The notes beneath the pieces are model-generated. The model was not told the origin of the DNA. It made no database searches and saw nothing but the letters and a program-made list of their open reading frames with translations. A program made the translations under genes and the position numbers. Positions 28,876 through 40,700 of a stretch of 64,000 nucleotides of DNA are shown here, piece by piece (the stretch's first letter is position 1; every line of letters starts with the position of its first letter). The DNA comes from Flavobacteriales bacterium. Lineage in GTDB: Bacteria; Bacteroidota; Bacteroidia; Flavobacteriales_F; PHOS-HE28. The stretch is from contig JADKFY010000008.1 in assembly GCA_016717305.1 (NCBI GenBank), positions 62,001-126,000 on the forward strand. Direction: 5' to 3'.

Positions 28876-30432
28876 ATGAAACACTTGAACCCGATCCTGA
28901 CCGCCCTGTTCCTCGCACTTGGAACAACAATATTCGCACAACCCGGCAATCTTGATGGCGACTTTGATGCTGATGGTAAAGTGACCACCGACTTCGGAAC
29001 GGGTGATGACCTTGGACAGTCAGTCGCTATTCAGCCGGACGGGCGGATCGTGGTGGCCGGATCCGCATCCAACGGCACAAATAAGGATTTCGCTGTAGCC
29101 CGGTACAACACGGATGGCACACTCGACAACAGCTTCAGTGTGGACGGCAAAGTGACCGCCCCTTTCGGAACGAGCGATGACATCGGACAGTCAGTTGCCA
29201 TTCAGCCGGACGGGAAGATCCTGGTGGCGGGATACTCGAACAACGGTACAGATAATGATTTCGCTGTAGCCCGGTACAACACGGATGGCACACTCGACAA
29301 CAGCTTCAGTGTGGACGGCAAAGCGACCACCGCCGTCGGAATGGGTGATGACCGCGGACAGTCAGTGGCCCTTCAACCGGACGGGAGGATCGTAGTGGCG
29401 GGATATGCGCACAACGGCGTAGATCAGGATTTCGCCTTGGCCCGGTACAATACGGATGGTACCCTCGACAACAGCTTTAGTGCGGACGGCAAAGTGACCA
29501 CTGACTTTGGTATGGGTCATGATTACGGACGGTCAGTAGCCTTCCAGCCGGATGGGAAGATCCTGGTGGCCGGATATGCGAACAACGGCACGGATGATGA
29601 TTTCGCTTTGGCCCGGTACAACACGAATGGTACGCTCGACAGCAGCTTCAGTGCGGACGGTAAAGTGACCACCCCCTTCGGAACGGATGATAACTACGGA
29701 ACTTCGGTCGCCATCCAGCTCGATGGGAGGGTCGTAGTGGCTGGATTCTCGTTCATCGGCACAGATAGTGATTTCGCTTTGGCCCGGTACAATGTGGATG
29801 GTAGCCTCGACAACAGTTTCAACGTGGACGGCAAAGTGACCACCGCCTTCGGAACGGGTGGTGACGTTGGTTATTCAGTCGCTGTACAACAGGACGGGAA
29901 GATCATAGTGGCCGGATTCTCGTTCATTGGCACAGATGGGGATTTCGCATTAGCCCGGTACAATATGGACGGTACCTTGGACAACAGTTTCAGCATTGAC
30001 GGCAAGGTGACCACCACCTTCGGAACAGGCGTTGACCGCGGAAATTCAGTCGCCATCCAGCCGGACGGGCGGATAGTGGTTGCCGGATATGCATACATCA
30101 GCGCAGAACCTGATTTCGCGGTGGCCCGTTACATCTCCGGCCTTGACATTGGAGTGATCGAATTCTCGCTCACGGACAATGCGCCACTCATCTTTCCGAA
30201 CCCGATCGATAACCACGCAACCCTGGAGTACACGTTGCAGAATGCAGAGACCATCTCCATTCACCTCCTCGATATACAGGGCAAGACGGTGCAGACTTTC
30301 ATTGAGGGACAGGACCAAGCAGCAGGCGAGCATCGCATGTCCATTGATCTGCCCGAAGCGCTGCCATCGGGTACCTACCTCATCGCTATTTCCTCCCCTA
30401 TGGGTAAACTTACGGTGCAAGTGGTGAAGTAA
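28876..30432 (+). CDS. Delta-60 repeat protein with T9SS sorting domain (array copy 4)
   Basis: 518 aa, intact. Signal peptide (L-F-L-A-L-G-T-T-I-F-A-Q), eight delta-60 repeats, T9SS tail (A-P-L-I-F-P-N-P-I-D-N-H, I-Q-G-K-T-V-Q-T-F-I-E, L-P-S-G-T-Y-L-I-A-I-S-S). Two neighbouring units share a nearly identical stretch around 29095-29145 and 29266-29316. Spaced 49 nt from copy 3. Last of the array; the 268-bp gap after it shows no gene. Confidence 0.88.
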   Translation: MKHLNPILTALFLALGTTIFAQPGNLDGDFDADGKVTTDFGTGDDLGQSVAIQPDGRIVVAGSASNGTNKDFAVARYNTDGTLDNSFSVDGKVTAPFGTSDDIGQSVAIQPDGKILVAGYSNNGTDNDFAVARYNTDGTLDNSFSVDGKATTAVGMGDDRGQSVALQPDGRIVVAGYAHNGVDQDFALARYNTDGTLDNSFSADGKVTTDFGMGHDYGRSVAFQPDGKILVAGYANNGTDDDFALARYNTNGTLDSSFSADGKVTTPFGTDDNYGTSVAIQLDGRVVVAGFSFIGTDSDFALARYNVDGSLDNSFNVDGKVTTAFGTGGDVGYSVAVQQDGKIIVAGFSFIGTDGDFALARYNMDGTLDNSFSIDGKVTTTFGTGVDRGNSVAIQPDGRIVVAGYAYISAEPDFAVARYISGLDIGVIEFSLTDNAPLIFPNPIDNHATLEYTLQNAETISIHLLDIQGKTVQTFIEGQDQAAGEHRMSIDLPEALPSGTYLIAISSPMGKLTVQVVK

Positions 30433-30699
30433 GGCGATTGCCGATCCATAGGAACTCGCGCACCGGTTCCGGGGGAGCTTACCATGCGATCTCCACCTTC
30501 CACCTCATGCGCCCCACCCTCATTAATCCTCACCCTCTACCACACCCATGCCCGATCCAACCTGTTACAAGCCTTGGACGGTCGGTACGTCGAGGAAGAC
30601 ACCCTCTAGCGATCCGCTCGATCAAAGCATGACCGATCCCTCGATCGCGCGTGGGAACGGAGAAGCGGGAAGTCACCTTCGGGCACCAACCTAACACCC

Positions 30700-32862
30700 A
30701 TGTGCACTCGAAAATACGCACGAACACTTTTCGTCCCTGCGCTACTTGCCTGTACCATTTCCGCAGTACAGGCCCAACACCCACGCCAGGAAGATCTTCG
30801 GGGTGGCACGGTCAGCGGCAACACCTATTGCCATCCCAGTTTCTTCAATGACGGCGGCGCCCCGGATTTCATTGATGGCGTGGTGCTTGGGAGTATTTCC
30901 ACGGCGAACACGGGTTTCAATAACGAAAACAACGGCTGGAACGACAGGTTCTTCGACGGTTTCGGCACGGTGACCTCGCTGCAGAAGGGCGGTTCCTTTG
31001 TCCTGACCATCACCACAGGCACCGCCCCGAACAGCCACTACTACGCTTGGCTCGATCTCAATAGGGATGGTACGTTCGCGAATAACGAACTGTTGGGCCA
31101 CTACCAAGGCACCGGGTCCGGTGTGCAGGGCACCATTTCCTTCACCGTCCCGAGCTCAGCGCCAACAGGGTACACAGGACTACGCATCCTATGCACCACC
31201 GAAAACCTGCCCGTACCCGACCCATGCGGTGGGTACGCTTATGGTGAGGCCGAGGACTACGCTGTGCTATTGGCCCCTGCTTCCCCTTGTATGCCGGTGC
31301 ATACCGAAGGCACTACGCAAGGGGATTTCATCAGTGTGTTCGCGATCGATGGTATCACCGATGGAGTGGTCAATGCTGCGGGCGAGTTTCCATATAAGGC
31401 CCCTGAACGCGCGTTCCACCTTGCTCCTGGGGTCCACGATCTTTCGATCACCTCCGGCGAATTCGCCACTGACAACTACACGGTATGGGTGGATTGGAAC
31501 AACGACGGGGACTGGAACGACGGTTTTGAAACGGTCGGTTCGTTCGTGTCCACCACGGCGTTCACCGCACAGTCCATCCAATTGAACGTGCCGGACACCG
31601 TTTGGGGCTGGTTCACCTTGCGTGTGCGTTGCGCGGACGTCGATCCGCTGTTGCCTTGCGTCGAGCATACTTGGGGTGAGACCCGAGACTACGCTGATCG
31701 TCGTGAACAACCCATTACTGCCTTGTCTTACCTACAACTATTATGGAACGGCAAATGGCCTAGGCATGTCGCTCGTCGAAGTGAACGGATCACAGGCACA
31801 ACCCCCTATCAGTCCGCCTTTCCATTCCATTGGTGGTACGGCACCGGTGGTACATGTATTGCCCGGTGGAGATCTCGCGATCAGCGTACCGGTAACGCTG
31901 GCAACGTGGGCAACTTGATCGTCGGTTATGTGGACCTGAACAATGACTTGGACTATGATGATGCCAATGAGACCGGGCCTTACGTTCAAGGAACTTTTGC
32001 GTTCGACGTGATGGAATTCAACTTACCCATTCCGGCTACGACTCCTGCTGGTGGACACCTGCTGCGTGTAGTGAGCTATGGTCAAGGCTTCGAGTTCGTG
32101 AATGCCTGTACAAACCCGGATCAGGGGCAGGTCATGGACATCAGCTTCGTTGTGGACAGCATACAATTCCCTTGCATTCCAGGCAGTGTTCACTGGACCA
32201 GTGGTGGAGATTACATCGATGGAGTACAGCTCGGTGACATCAACAATCTCGGTTCTGGTGCCGCATACGGTCCCGTTTACAACAACTATACCGGCCTCTC
32301 AACTACCCTGATCACCACCCACGACTATGAATTAGGGATCACCAGTGGCACCTTCAACGATGACAACTTCTACGCTTGGATCGATTACAATGATGATCTG
32401 GACTTCGATGATCCAAATGAATTGCTTGGATCGGTACAAAATACCTCGTCCGCCGAGGACATGATGATCCCTTTCACCGTACCCGGAGGCACAATACCAG
32501 GCCTCAAGAAAATGCGCGTCAGATGCATGAGGAACGCGAGTCCCGATCCTTGCGCGGATTCCTATTACGGCGAGACCGAGGACTACTCCGTGTTCATCGA
32601 CCTGAACACCGCGATCCACGAGATCGGGGATGCAAACTGGTCTGCCATCGTAGGAGCCGCTAGTTCCCACATCACCGTAACCGGCAACGGGGCACTGGGT
32701 ACGATCATCCTGTACGATGCCGCCGGGCGTTCAATAAGCACGCATCGGATCGCGCAGCCAATGTTCAACCTGCCGGTGGAAGACCTACCGAACGGGATCT
32801 ATACGGTGGAACGCACCACGAACGACAAGCGTGAAGTCAAGCGCATTTTGATCATGCATTGA
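30700..32862 (+). CDS. GEVED-domain secreted protein with C-terminal sorting tail (compensating frame breaks)
   Basis: 720 aa as open. Signal peptide (F-V-P-A-L-L-A-C-T-I-S-A-V-Q-A-Q) and four GEVED modules recognised by W-(L/I/V)-D-x-N-x-D-G-x-(F/L) ... G-E-x-E-D-Y, e.g. W-L-D-L-N-R-D-G, Y-G-E-A-E-D-Y, V-D-W-N-N-D-G-D-W-N-D, Y-G-E-T-E-D-Y. The tail ends G-I-Y-T-V-E-R-T ... R-I-L-I-M-H (T9SS type A). In the third module (about 31695-31910) the open frame is out of register: the expected sequence (Y-N-Y-Y-G-T, V-H-V-L-P-G-G-D-L-A-I-S-V-P-V) is in another frame, so two indels cancel. Surface or extracellular role. Confidence 0.82.
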   Translation: MCTRKYARTLFVPALLACTISAVQAQHPRQEDLRGGTVSGNTYCHPSFFNDGGAPDFIDGVVLGSISTANTGFNNENNGWNDRFFDGFGTVTSLQKGGSFVLTITTGTAPNSHYYAWLDLNRDGTFANNELLGHYQGTGSGVQGTISFTVPSSAPTGYTGLRILCTTENLPVPDPCGGYAYGEAEDYAVLLAPASPCMPVHTEGTTQGDFISVFAIDGITDGVVNAAGEFPYKAPERAFHLAPGVHDLSITSGEFATDNYTVWVDWNNDGDWNDGFETVGSFVSTTAFTAQSIQLNVPDTVWGWFTLRVRCADVDPLLPCVEHTWGETRDYADRREQPITALSYLQLLWNGKWPRHVARRSERITGTTPYQSAFPFHWWYGTGGTCIARWRSRDQRTGNAGNVGNLIVGYVDLNNDLDYDDANETGPYVQGTFAFDVMEFNLPIPATTPAGGHLLRVVSYGQGFEFVNACTNPDQGQVMDISFVVDSIQFPCIPGSVHWTSGGDYIDGVQLGDINNLGSGAAYGPVYNNYTGLSTTLITTHDYELGITSGTFNDDNFYAWIDYNDDLDFDDPNELLGSVQNTSSAEDMMIPFTVPGGTIPGLKKMRVRCMRNASPDPCADSYYGETEDYSVFIDLNTAIHEIGDANWSAIVGAASSHITVTGNGALGTIILYDAAGRSISTHRIAQPMFNLPVEDLPNGIYTVERTTNDKREVKRILIMH

Positions 32863-32998
32863 GCACAAGGGCCCCCACTGAAGGGCAGGTCCACTGCCCG
32901 TCCTTCTCAAACCCGGAAGCATGGAACGCCTCGATCAATAAGACCTTTTCCTCTTTCCCCTCCCCGCACGAGCACAGGATCAACAAATTCCATATTGC

Positions 32999-34741
32999 AT
33001 GGTGATCCATCTTTCAAACCGTCAATTAGTTGGTTCCGCGATCAGTGGGTGCTTTCTATTGGCATCCTTGTCCGGGCAAGCACAGGACCTTGGCGAAGTG
33101 GGCAAGAAAGGAGGGTTTCAGATGGGTGGCGGGTTATCCGCATACGCTGGTGCGTATTCAACAGGACTTGACCGGCCCCAACAGGTTCCACTGACATGGG
33201 GTGTAACAGCACGGTTGAATCTTTCCCTTTATGGGTTACAGATCCCCTTCTCCGTTACGTTCAGCGAACGGGAGCGTTCCTTTCGTCAACCATTCAATCA
33301 GTACGGGGCCAGCCCTCGTTACAAATGGGTGCGCCTTCACCTTGGTTATCGGACGATGCACTTCTCCCAGCTAACCATGACGGGCCAGAATTTCCTTGGT
33401 GGTGGGGTCGAGCTTACCCCGGGAAAGTTCAGGTTCGAGGCCATGTATGGGCGATTGCGTAGAGAGGTATATGCCGACTCCAGTAATACATTCAGTGTGG
33501 ATCCAGCATTTGAGCGATGGGCATGGGCAGTTAAGGCCGGTGTCGGGACCGAGGCCAGCCATGTGGAGTTGATCGCTCTGCGGGCATGGGACCGCTACGA
33601 TCCCATCAAGGAAGCGAATACGGATCGTGGCAAAGTACAGCCTGAAGAGAACGCGGTGTTGGGCATCGACATCGCTCAAGTATTTTGGAAGCGCTTGCGA
33701 CTTCAGCAGATGCCGCCGTGAGCCTGCACAACGTGGGTGTCACACCACAGGAGCGAAACCGAAGGGTTAGTGGATCTATCCCGGAATTACGATTCGTTCC
33801 TCTTCAACGTGGATCCGATAACACGGATCGGAACGGCGGCAAAAGCAGGGTTGAGCTATAGTATGCGCGGTCTCACACTTTCAGTGAACTATGACCGTAT
33901 GGATCCTTTCTTCCGCACGCTCGGTTGCTATTACATGCTTTCGGATGTCGAGAATTTCCGGGGTACGGCGGGGATCGGGTTGTTCAAGCAAAAAGTGAGG
34001 ATACAGGCCACTCTCGGCAGGCAACACAACGATTTGGGCCATACCGCCGTGCAACGCAACGTGCGTACCATCGGCTCCGGTAGTATTAGTTACAACAGTG
34101 GCAGGGTCGCTACGGTCACATTGGACGTGTCCAATTTCCAGACGGACTACCGCAGCGCCTTCCTTGCAGCCCAAACCGATTCTTTTTTTGTGAGCCAAGT
34201 GGCACGCAGCATTGGGCTCACGAACTCCATTCGGATCGGAAAGGGCAAAGGAGCGCTATCCCATACAGCGGACCTTTCGATCGGGCTTCAGGATTTCGCT
34301 GACAATGGTTCGGCACAGGGCACTGGGAGTAATTCCAAGAATGCCAGTGTCGGTTATCGCTATCAGAATAAGCACCGTCACCTCTCATGGGGTGTTCGGT
34401 GGACCGGCAGCAAGTTCAGTAGTTATGGTGCCGAGAGGACCAAACTGGGCTTCTCGGCGAACGTGCGTAAGGGCTTATTGGCCGATCGGCTAGGCATCTC
34501 ACTGCGCTTGGGCTTATATGACAATCGTGCGCCGAATGGTGTGCATGGCCTTTCCGAAACGATTTCCGTGGCCGTTGAACAAAAAGTCGCAAGGATCCAT
34601 CAATTGGGGTTCTCCGTCAACTACAACGGCCGATCGGATCTGGGATCGTTCGCATCCGCTCAGTATCAACTGCGCGCACAAGTAACGTACAGTGTCTCCT
34701 TCCAAACTGCGCCTGATCGCACCAAGACCAAAGGACAATGA
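32999..34741 (+). CDS. Outer-membrane beta-barrel-like protein (frame disturbed in the middle)
   Basis: About 580 aa. Signal peptide (G-C-F-L-L-A-S-L-S-G-Q-A-Q), then alternating polar/aromatic strands throughout (for example W-G-V-T-A-R-L-N-L-S-L-Y, F-S-A-N-V-R-K-G-L-L, Y-Q-L-R-A-Q-V-T-Y-S-V-S-F) typical of a barrel. A stop at 33719 and a GTG restart at 33737 lie in the same frame. Between about 33690 and 33750 another frame reads S-A-D-A-A-V-S-L-H-N-V-G-V, so two compensating indels are likely (1743 nt is an exact multiple of 3). The end overlaps the next start as ATGA. Possibly the membrane partner of the giant protein downstream; function unknown. Confidence 0.7.
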
Positions 34742-37700
34742 AACAGCTCACTCACAGATACCTCGGCTTGCTCGTTCAAGTGCTTTTGCCCTTGGCACTT
34801 ATTGCACAGAACTACCCGATACAAGTGCAGGTGGAACTGGAGCCGCCTTACCCATACACTTGGCTCGCACTTACGGATTTCTTGCCCTCGGTGTCTGTTC
34901 ATATGATCAATGCCGGAGCTGTGGTGGATGCCTATCCGCGTGTAGTCATGCACAATGTTGATCAAAACATCACCCTTACAACACGGGATGCTGCATTGAA
35001 GCAACATTGCATAACCATACCTGAAGAGGATTCCGATAGGGACCTTGCGCAGTTCAATTCCGTATTTGCCGGTTCCAATGTGATAAGTGATGAATTTTTC
35101 GTGGGAGAGAACATCTCTCTCGCAACCATCCAAGCAAATGAAGGCATACCAGAGGGATTCTGGCAACTCTGTGTGCAGCTATTCGATTGTACCACTGACG
35201 AGGCATTGTCCGGGCCGATCCCGGCCGGGTGCGCAAGGTTCATTATCAGTAACGCACTACCGCCACAGTTCATCTCGCCTTGTGACGCGGTTGCGCGCAC
35301 TACGGGTGGTTTGCTGAATCTGAGCTGGACATTCACACCCCCATCGCATGACTTCGAAGTGCTTTATCGCGTACGAATTGCACTTATCAACCTCGACGAC
35401 ATGACCGACATGACCGGTGGAGCGAATCAGGCCATACAGTCTTCCACTACTCCAGAACCTACCTATGCGGAGGAAGATATCATGGAGAATACCCTTCAAC
35501 TGACCATAGGTGATGAAATTACGTTGATCCCCGGCCGCACCTATGCCGTGCGCGTGCAGGCCTACTCACCAGAGGGTTATTTGCCCGTGCAAAATGATGG
35601 GGCCAGCGAGGTCTGTACGTTCACCTATGTGCCGGACGGCGAGGAGGCCGATGGGATCCTGCGCGCAGTCTATCCGGCGAACGGATTTCATACCCTTCCG
35701 CTTTTTTCCGATCATCGCCAAATTCGAACCCTATCACAATTACACCAGCTTCTTGTTCACCACAACGGTGAATGGGACGCACGGATCGGGCAACTTACCT
35801 ACACGTGTTGATAGTAACAATTGGCCAAATGGCCCTTTGCGCGCACAAGAGACCCTACTTGGCATCTCCCTAACAGAAGAACAAGCCAAGCATTTGCCGA
35901 TCTGGTATGCCAACGGAGCATCCGGGCTGAATGGTGCCACCTTTGAACGGGGTGCCCATTATCAGTGGCGTTGTTTTGGCGATCTAACAATTGCACCCCA
36001 GCCTGTGCATGGGGATACCGGCGAAGAACCATTTGGTACCGGTATGGGCCCCTCCAAACCCACCGAACCAGCTAACGGTGCCACCAATGTGCCAACAGGC
36101 AATGTGGTTTTGCATTGGCGAACGGCTGATGCCCCAGGGAATTTGATGCCACCCATGGAAGTGGTGCAAGCGCATGGACCGAGGCATGGCGAGGTGGACC
36201 TTGCGTTCTTCAATGGCGAAGTCAATGAATATTGGGAGTTGGAAGTTCGCAAGAACTCGCTCACAGGCACTTTGGTCTATAGTGATGACGGTGCATTGGG
36301 AACCACTCTGGCACTTGCGGACTTATATACACACGAAGCCCAAGCTACGGCCGAAGCACTGCTGTACAAGGAACTCACCAATACACTTATCCTTAATGAC
36401 CCAGGTACATACTATTGGCAACTAAAATGGCGAAAGGACCCTGCGGATGCTACAGCGGGTTACTACAACGAGAGTGAAGTATACCATTTCACCATAGGCA
36501 GTGGGGATGCCACGACCACACCAGGAGCCCCTACGGAAGAATCGACCGCGGAAGAGGCCTGCGTGGCCAATTGCATTGCGGATCTACCAACCGATGTGAG
36601 CCCGGGCGCCAGCGGCATACATGTGAACGATGTGCTTGAAATGGGAAAATTCAAACTGGTGGTACAGACCGTGAGTGCGTTCGCGCCGTACACGGGAACA
36701 GGTACCATCGAGATCCCCTTCCTCAACCATGTGAAAATGCAGGTGGATTTTGAGGGTATTAGGGCCAACGCAGCATTTCAGGTATACGCAGGCACCGCGA
36801 AGGCCAAGCGTGACCACCTCACCGGCACCCTTGCCAAGGTACAAAGCAGTATTGGTTACATCCCGGGCTTGACAGCGGCGGAGAAAACGGAGTTGAGCGA
36901 ACTAATGGCATTTGGCGATCGGTTGATTAATCGCATGAGCGCCAGTGCGGAGATCGGGCTACCCATCGGCATCGATCGCGAGGTCGATGGCCGCCAAATT
37001 GTGCTCGGTATCGTCAACATGGAATTCGCCCCAACGCGCGCCTTCCTCGACATGGTGGGGGGTGTTGACCTGCCGGAATTGAACACATCCATCTTTCTGG
37101 GCCTCGGCGATGTATGCATTGCTCCAAGCGGTTTCGCTGGTGAAATGCGCGCATACATGGCGGACACTTTGGATGTGGCTGTAGGTGGCATGACCTACCG
37201 CCTAAACGGGGGCGCGAGCACGTCGCTGGCCAACCTCACGTACATGGACTGGGACTGCCACGGCTTCAAGTGCCTGCAGATTGCTGGTGGCATCGGCTTC
37301 CCGCGCACTTCCATCATCCCGTCGCCTGACAACAACGAGCAGGTCTTCGCGCGCTTCAGCGTAAAAATGTGCCATGGTTGGGACTTCCTTGCCAAGGTGA
37401 GCATGGACCCCTTCGAACCCGCAGGCGCTGCGGATTGGGTGCTGACCGTGGACAGCATGTGGTGGGATCTCAGCCTGGCGGAAAATCCCACCGGCATCAC
37501 CTTTCCGACCGGGTATGATCATGCTGCGTTGAGCGCGACAGAACCGGGATTGCTTCCGACCTGGAAGGGTTTCTATATGCCGCTTGTGAGCATGACCGCA
37601 CCACGGGCACTCAACGACGGTGGTCCGCTGCAATGGGATGTTAGCAATGTCTTCATCGACAACACGGGCATCACGCTCAACGCTTCGACGGTACACCTCG

Positions 37701-40700
37701 TTGATATTGGACATGGCAACCTGAGCGGCTGGGCATTTTCGTTGGACAGCATCTGGCTCGATGTGTTGCAGAACCGCTTCCGCAGTGCGGGGCTAAAGGG
37801 GAAACTGGGCATACCCATCTTCCGGGAACAAGATGCACTTGCCTACAGTGCCGTGGTCGGCTACATCCCGGAAACCGAGCCGCCGCCACCGGACCAACAT
37901 TCCGACCACACGGGTGTCACGCCGCAAACGGGGCTCACTTTTAACCTGAAGGTGGAAGCCGATCGTGACATCACCGTGCCCATGTGGATCGCGGAAGTGC
38001 GGCTGGAGGAGAACTCAAAAGTGGAATTGGAGATCGGACACGACACGTATTTGCGGGCGAATCTGAGCGGGAGCTTGTCGGTCAATACGGAATCTGCCGG
38101 TGACGCCGCAGCAGGAATACCATCCATGTCGTTTGATGTGATGGAGTTCGAAGACCTCGTGCTCGACTCCGATAGTGGAATGAGTTCTTGCCGAAGATGT
38201 ACTGTCTTTGGCATGGCCAGCCCGCAGCACAGCTTGTTGGGTTTGCCTGTAAGCATCGATTCCATCGGGGTCTCCTTCGAAATGGGCAGTCCAACGCTGT
38301 ACATCGCACCCCGGATCTCGCTGGGTGGAGGTGATGGGGATTTTGCGGCCACGGCGGGTCTTGCTTTCGTTGGTGCGTTGGATCTCGGAGATATCCAACG
38401 GTTCCACTTTGACCATGTAGATCTGCGCAAGGTGAGGCTCGATAACGTTCATGTGGCGGGAATAACGTTGAACGGCGAATTGGACATCATACACAACGCG
38501 ACCCAAGACGAGATTGGCGGTCATTTGGATGCGAGCTTCCCTATGGGCATCGGTGGGTACGTGGAGGCGACATTTGGTAGTTTCCATAACGGTACTCCCA
38601 CGTATGGCGCTACCGGGACTTTTATTGAGAACGAGAACCACTACAGTTATTGGCGCGTGGATGGCATGGTCAGCTTCGGTGCTGGTGTTCCGCTATTCAG
38701 CGGCTTTGCCATGTACGGTTTTGGCGGTGGTGCATATTACCATATGAGCCGCGACCGCGCCCCAAGTATCGGGCCTGTGATCATCGTGGAACAGGACAAG
38801 GATGCTCCGACTCCAGATCCAGTCCCTATATCGAGCGGCGCGCATTATGTAGCTAACTATTCGGTGCCGCTCGGTTTCCGTGTAGGACTCTTGCTGGGCA
38901 CGCATCCCAAGCCCGATGCACTGAACATGAACGTGAGCGTTGGGGCGCAATTCACCGACTACGGCGGACTCGGGAGATTGGAGATTGACGGTCGGTTGTA
39001 CGGTTTGAGTGCCATTCCTGATAGCGCACAGGCACCAGTGAAGGGTCGGGTCAGTATCGTGTATGACAATACTGGCGGTGAAGAGGTGGTCGATGGGAAT
39101 TTCGATGTTTTCCTGTATACGCCACCGATCCGCGGCAGCGGATCGAACAACCTATTGGTACACGCTGGGTTCCACACCGGACCCGACGGATGGTATTTCA
39201 AGATGGGTGAACCGAAGATGGATGCGCACTCAACTGATGACCCCCGTGCAGGTATCGCGCTGGACTTGGAGATCTTCAAGGTGGGAGCCAAGGCCTATAT
39301 TATGACCGGCTCCAAGGATATTCCACTGGACTTGCCCCCTGTTCCCCAATTGATCACTGACATTCTGAACCGTGCAGGGGGCACTAGTGGCGAGCATGGC
39401 GGTGTGGATGGGACAGCGAGCGGTGCCGATCTTGGACAAGGCGCCCGTGAAGGTCTTGATGTCTTATCCACAGGTGCTGGATTCGCGTTCGGTGCGGAGA
39501 TCGGTGCGAATATGGACCTCAATCTGGTGATCCTCTACGCGAAACTTGAGGCAACCATTGGCTTCGATATTAACATGACGAAACAGACCATGCTCTGCGC
39601 GGGTTTGGATGGTGGCCCTAACTATGAACCAGGTTGCAATGGCTGGTACGCACAAGGACAGTTCTATGCAGGGCTAAAGGGCGAAGTGGGCATACAGCTA
39701 CCGCTGATCTTCACCACCATCCGGGTTCCGATCGTAGAATTGGGCGCGGCCATGGTGTTGCAAGGGAATTTGCCCAACCCCTTCGGTTTCCGGGGTGAAG
39801 CGGGTTTGTATTTCAGCGTTCTGGGTTGCGAGGGGCGTGCGCGGTTGCGTGTGGAGGCTGGTTCAAAATGCGTGCTGGTGAACAATGACCCACTAGCGGG
39901 CATGCGGTTCATTCAAGAGGTGAAACCGCAGGGCAACACGGCCAGCATTTATGATCTGCCCACCGCCACGTTTTCGCGTAGCATGGGCATATACAAGGGC
40001 AACGGTCGAACCTTCACCGTGCCACGAAGCGACGACGGTGAAGGGCACATCACAGCATACACCTTCAGACCTTATTTGAAGACCTTCGATGTGGCTGAGA
40101 TGAGTGGATTTGCCTCGTTCGCGAACGTACCCAATTGCACGCGCCGCTACAGTGGTGATTCTCTTGCATGTGTGTACCTCGATCGGACTGAACCTCTTAA
40201 GGCGAGCAAGATGCACCGGATAAAAATAAGCGTACAGGTCGAGGAATGGGTAGGCGGAGACTGGCACGATTACGCCAAGGACAATGTGGTATGGCACGAG
40301 GATACCACCGTGTTCTTCACCACGGGTGTTGCTCCGGATGTGATCCCCGAAAGCGTTGTTGACTACACCTATCCTGTCAACAAGCAGCGGTTCCATTTGC
40401 AAGGTGAATCGAACAACAAGGGCGTGATCAAAGTGAGTCAGAGCGTGCTAGCCGCGTTCCCTGCGTCGGTGGTCAATGGAAATGCCGCCTCACAGTACAG
40501 TTATCGTGCTCGCTTCATTCCGGTTACCGGCGGGGCAACCGAGGAAGCACCAGTTACTTATACCACCGGGCAAATGGTGCCGCTCGCCATTCCAACCCTG
40601 ATGCCGGAACAAGTGTACATCTGCCAGATCATCCGGAGCAAGATCCTGACGGGCCAAGAGATTATCCAACAGTCGTTCACAGTTGGCAATTCCGCTACCA

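Noticed and set aside
24090..30432. CRISPR array because of many similar repeats
   Set aside because: Repeats are 171-nt coding units in frame with protein domains, not short repeats with unique spacers.
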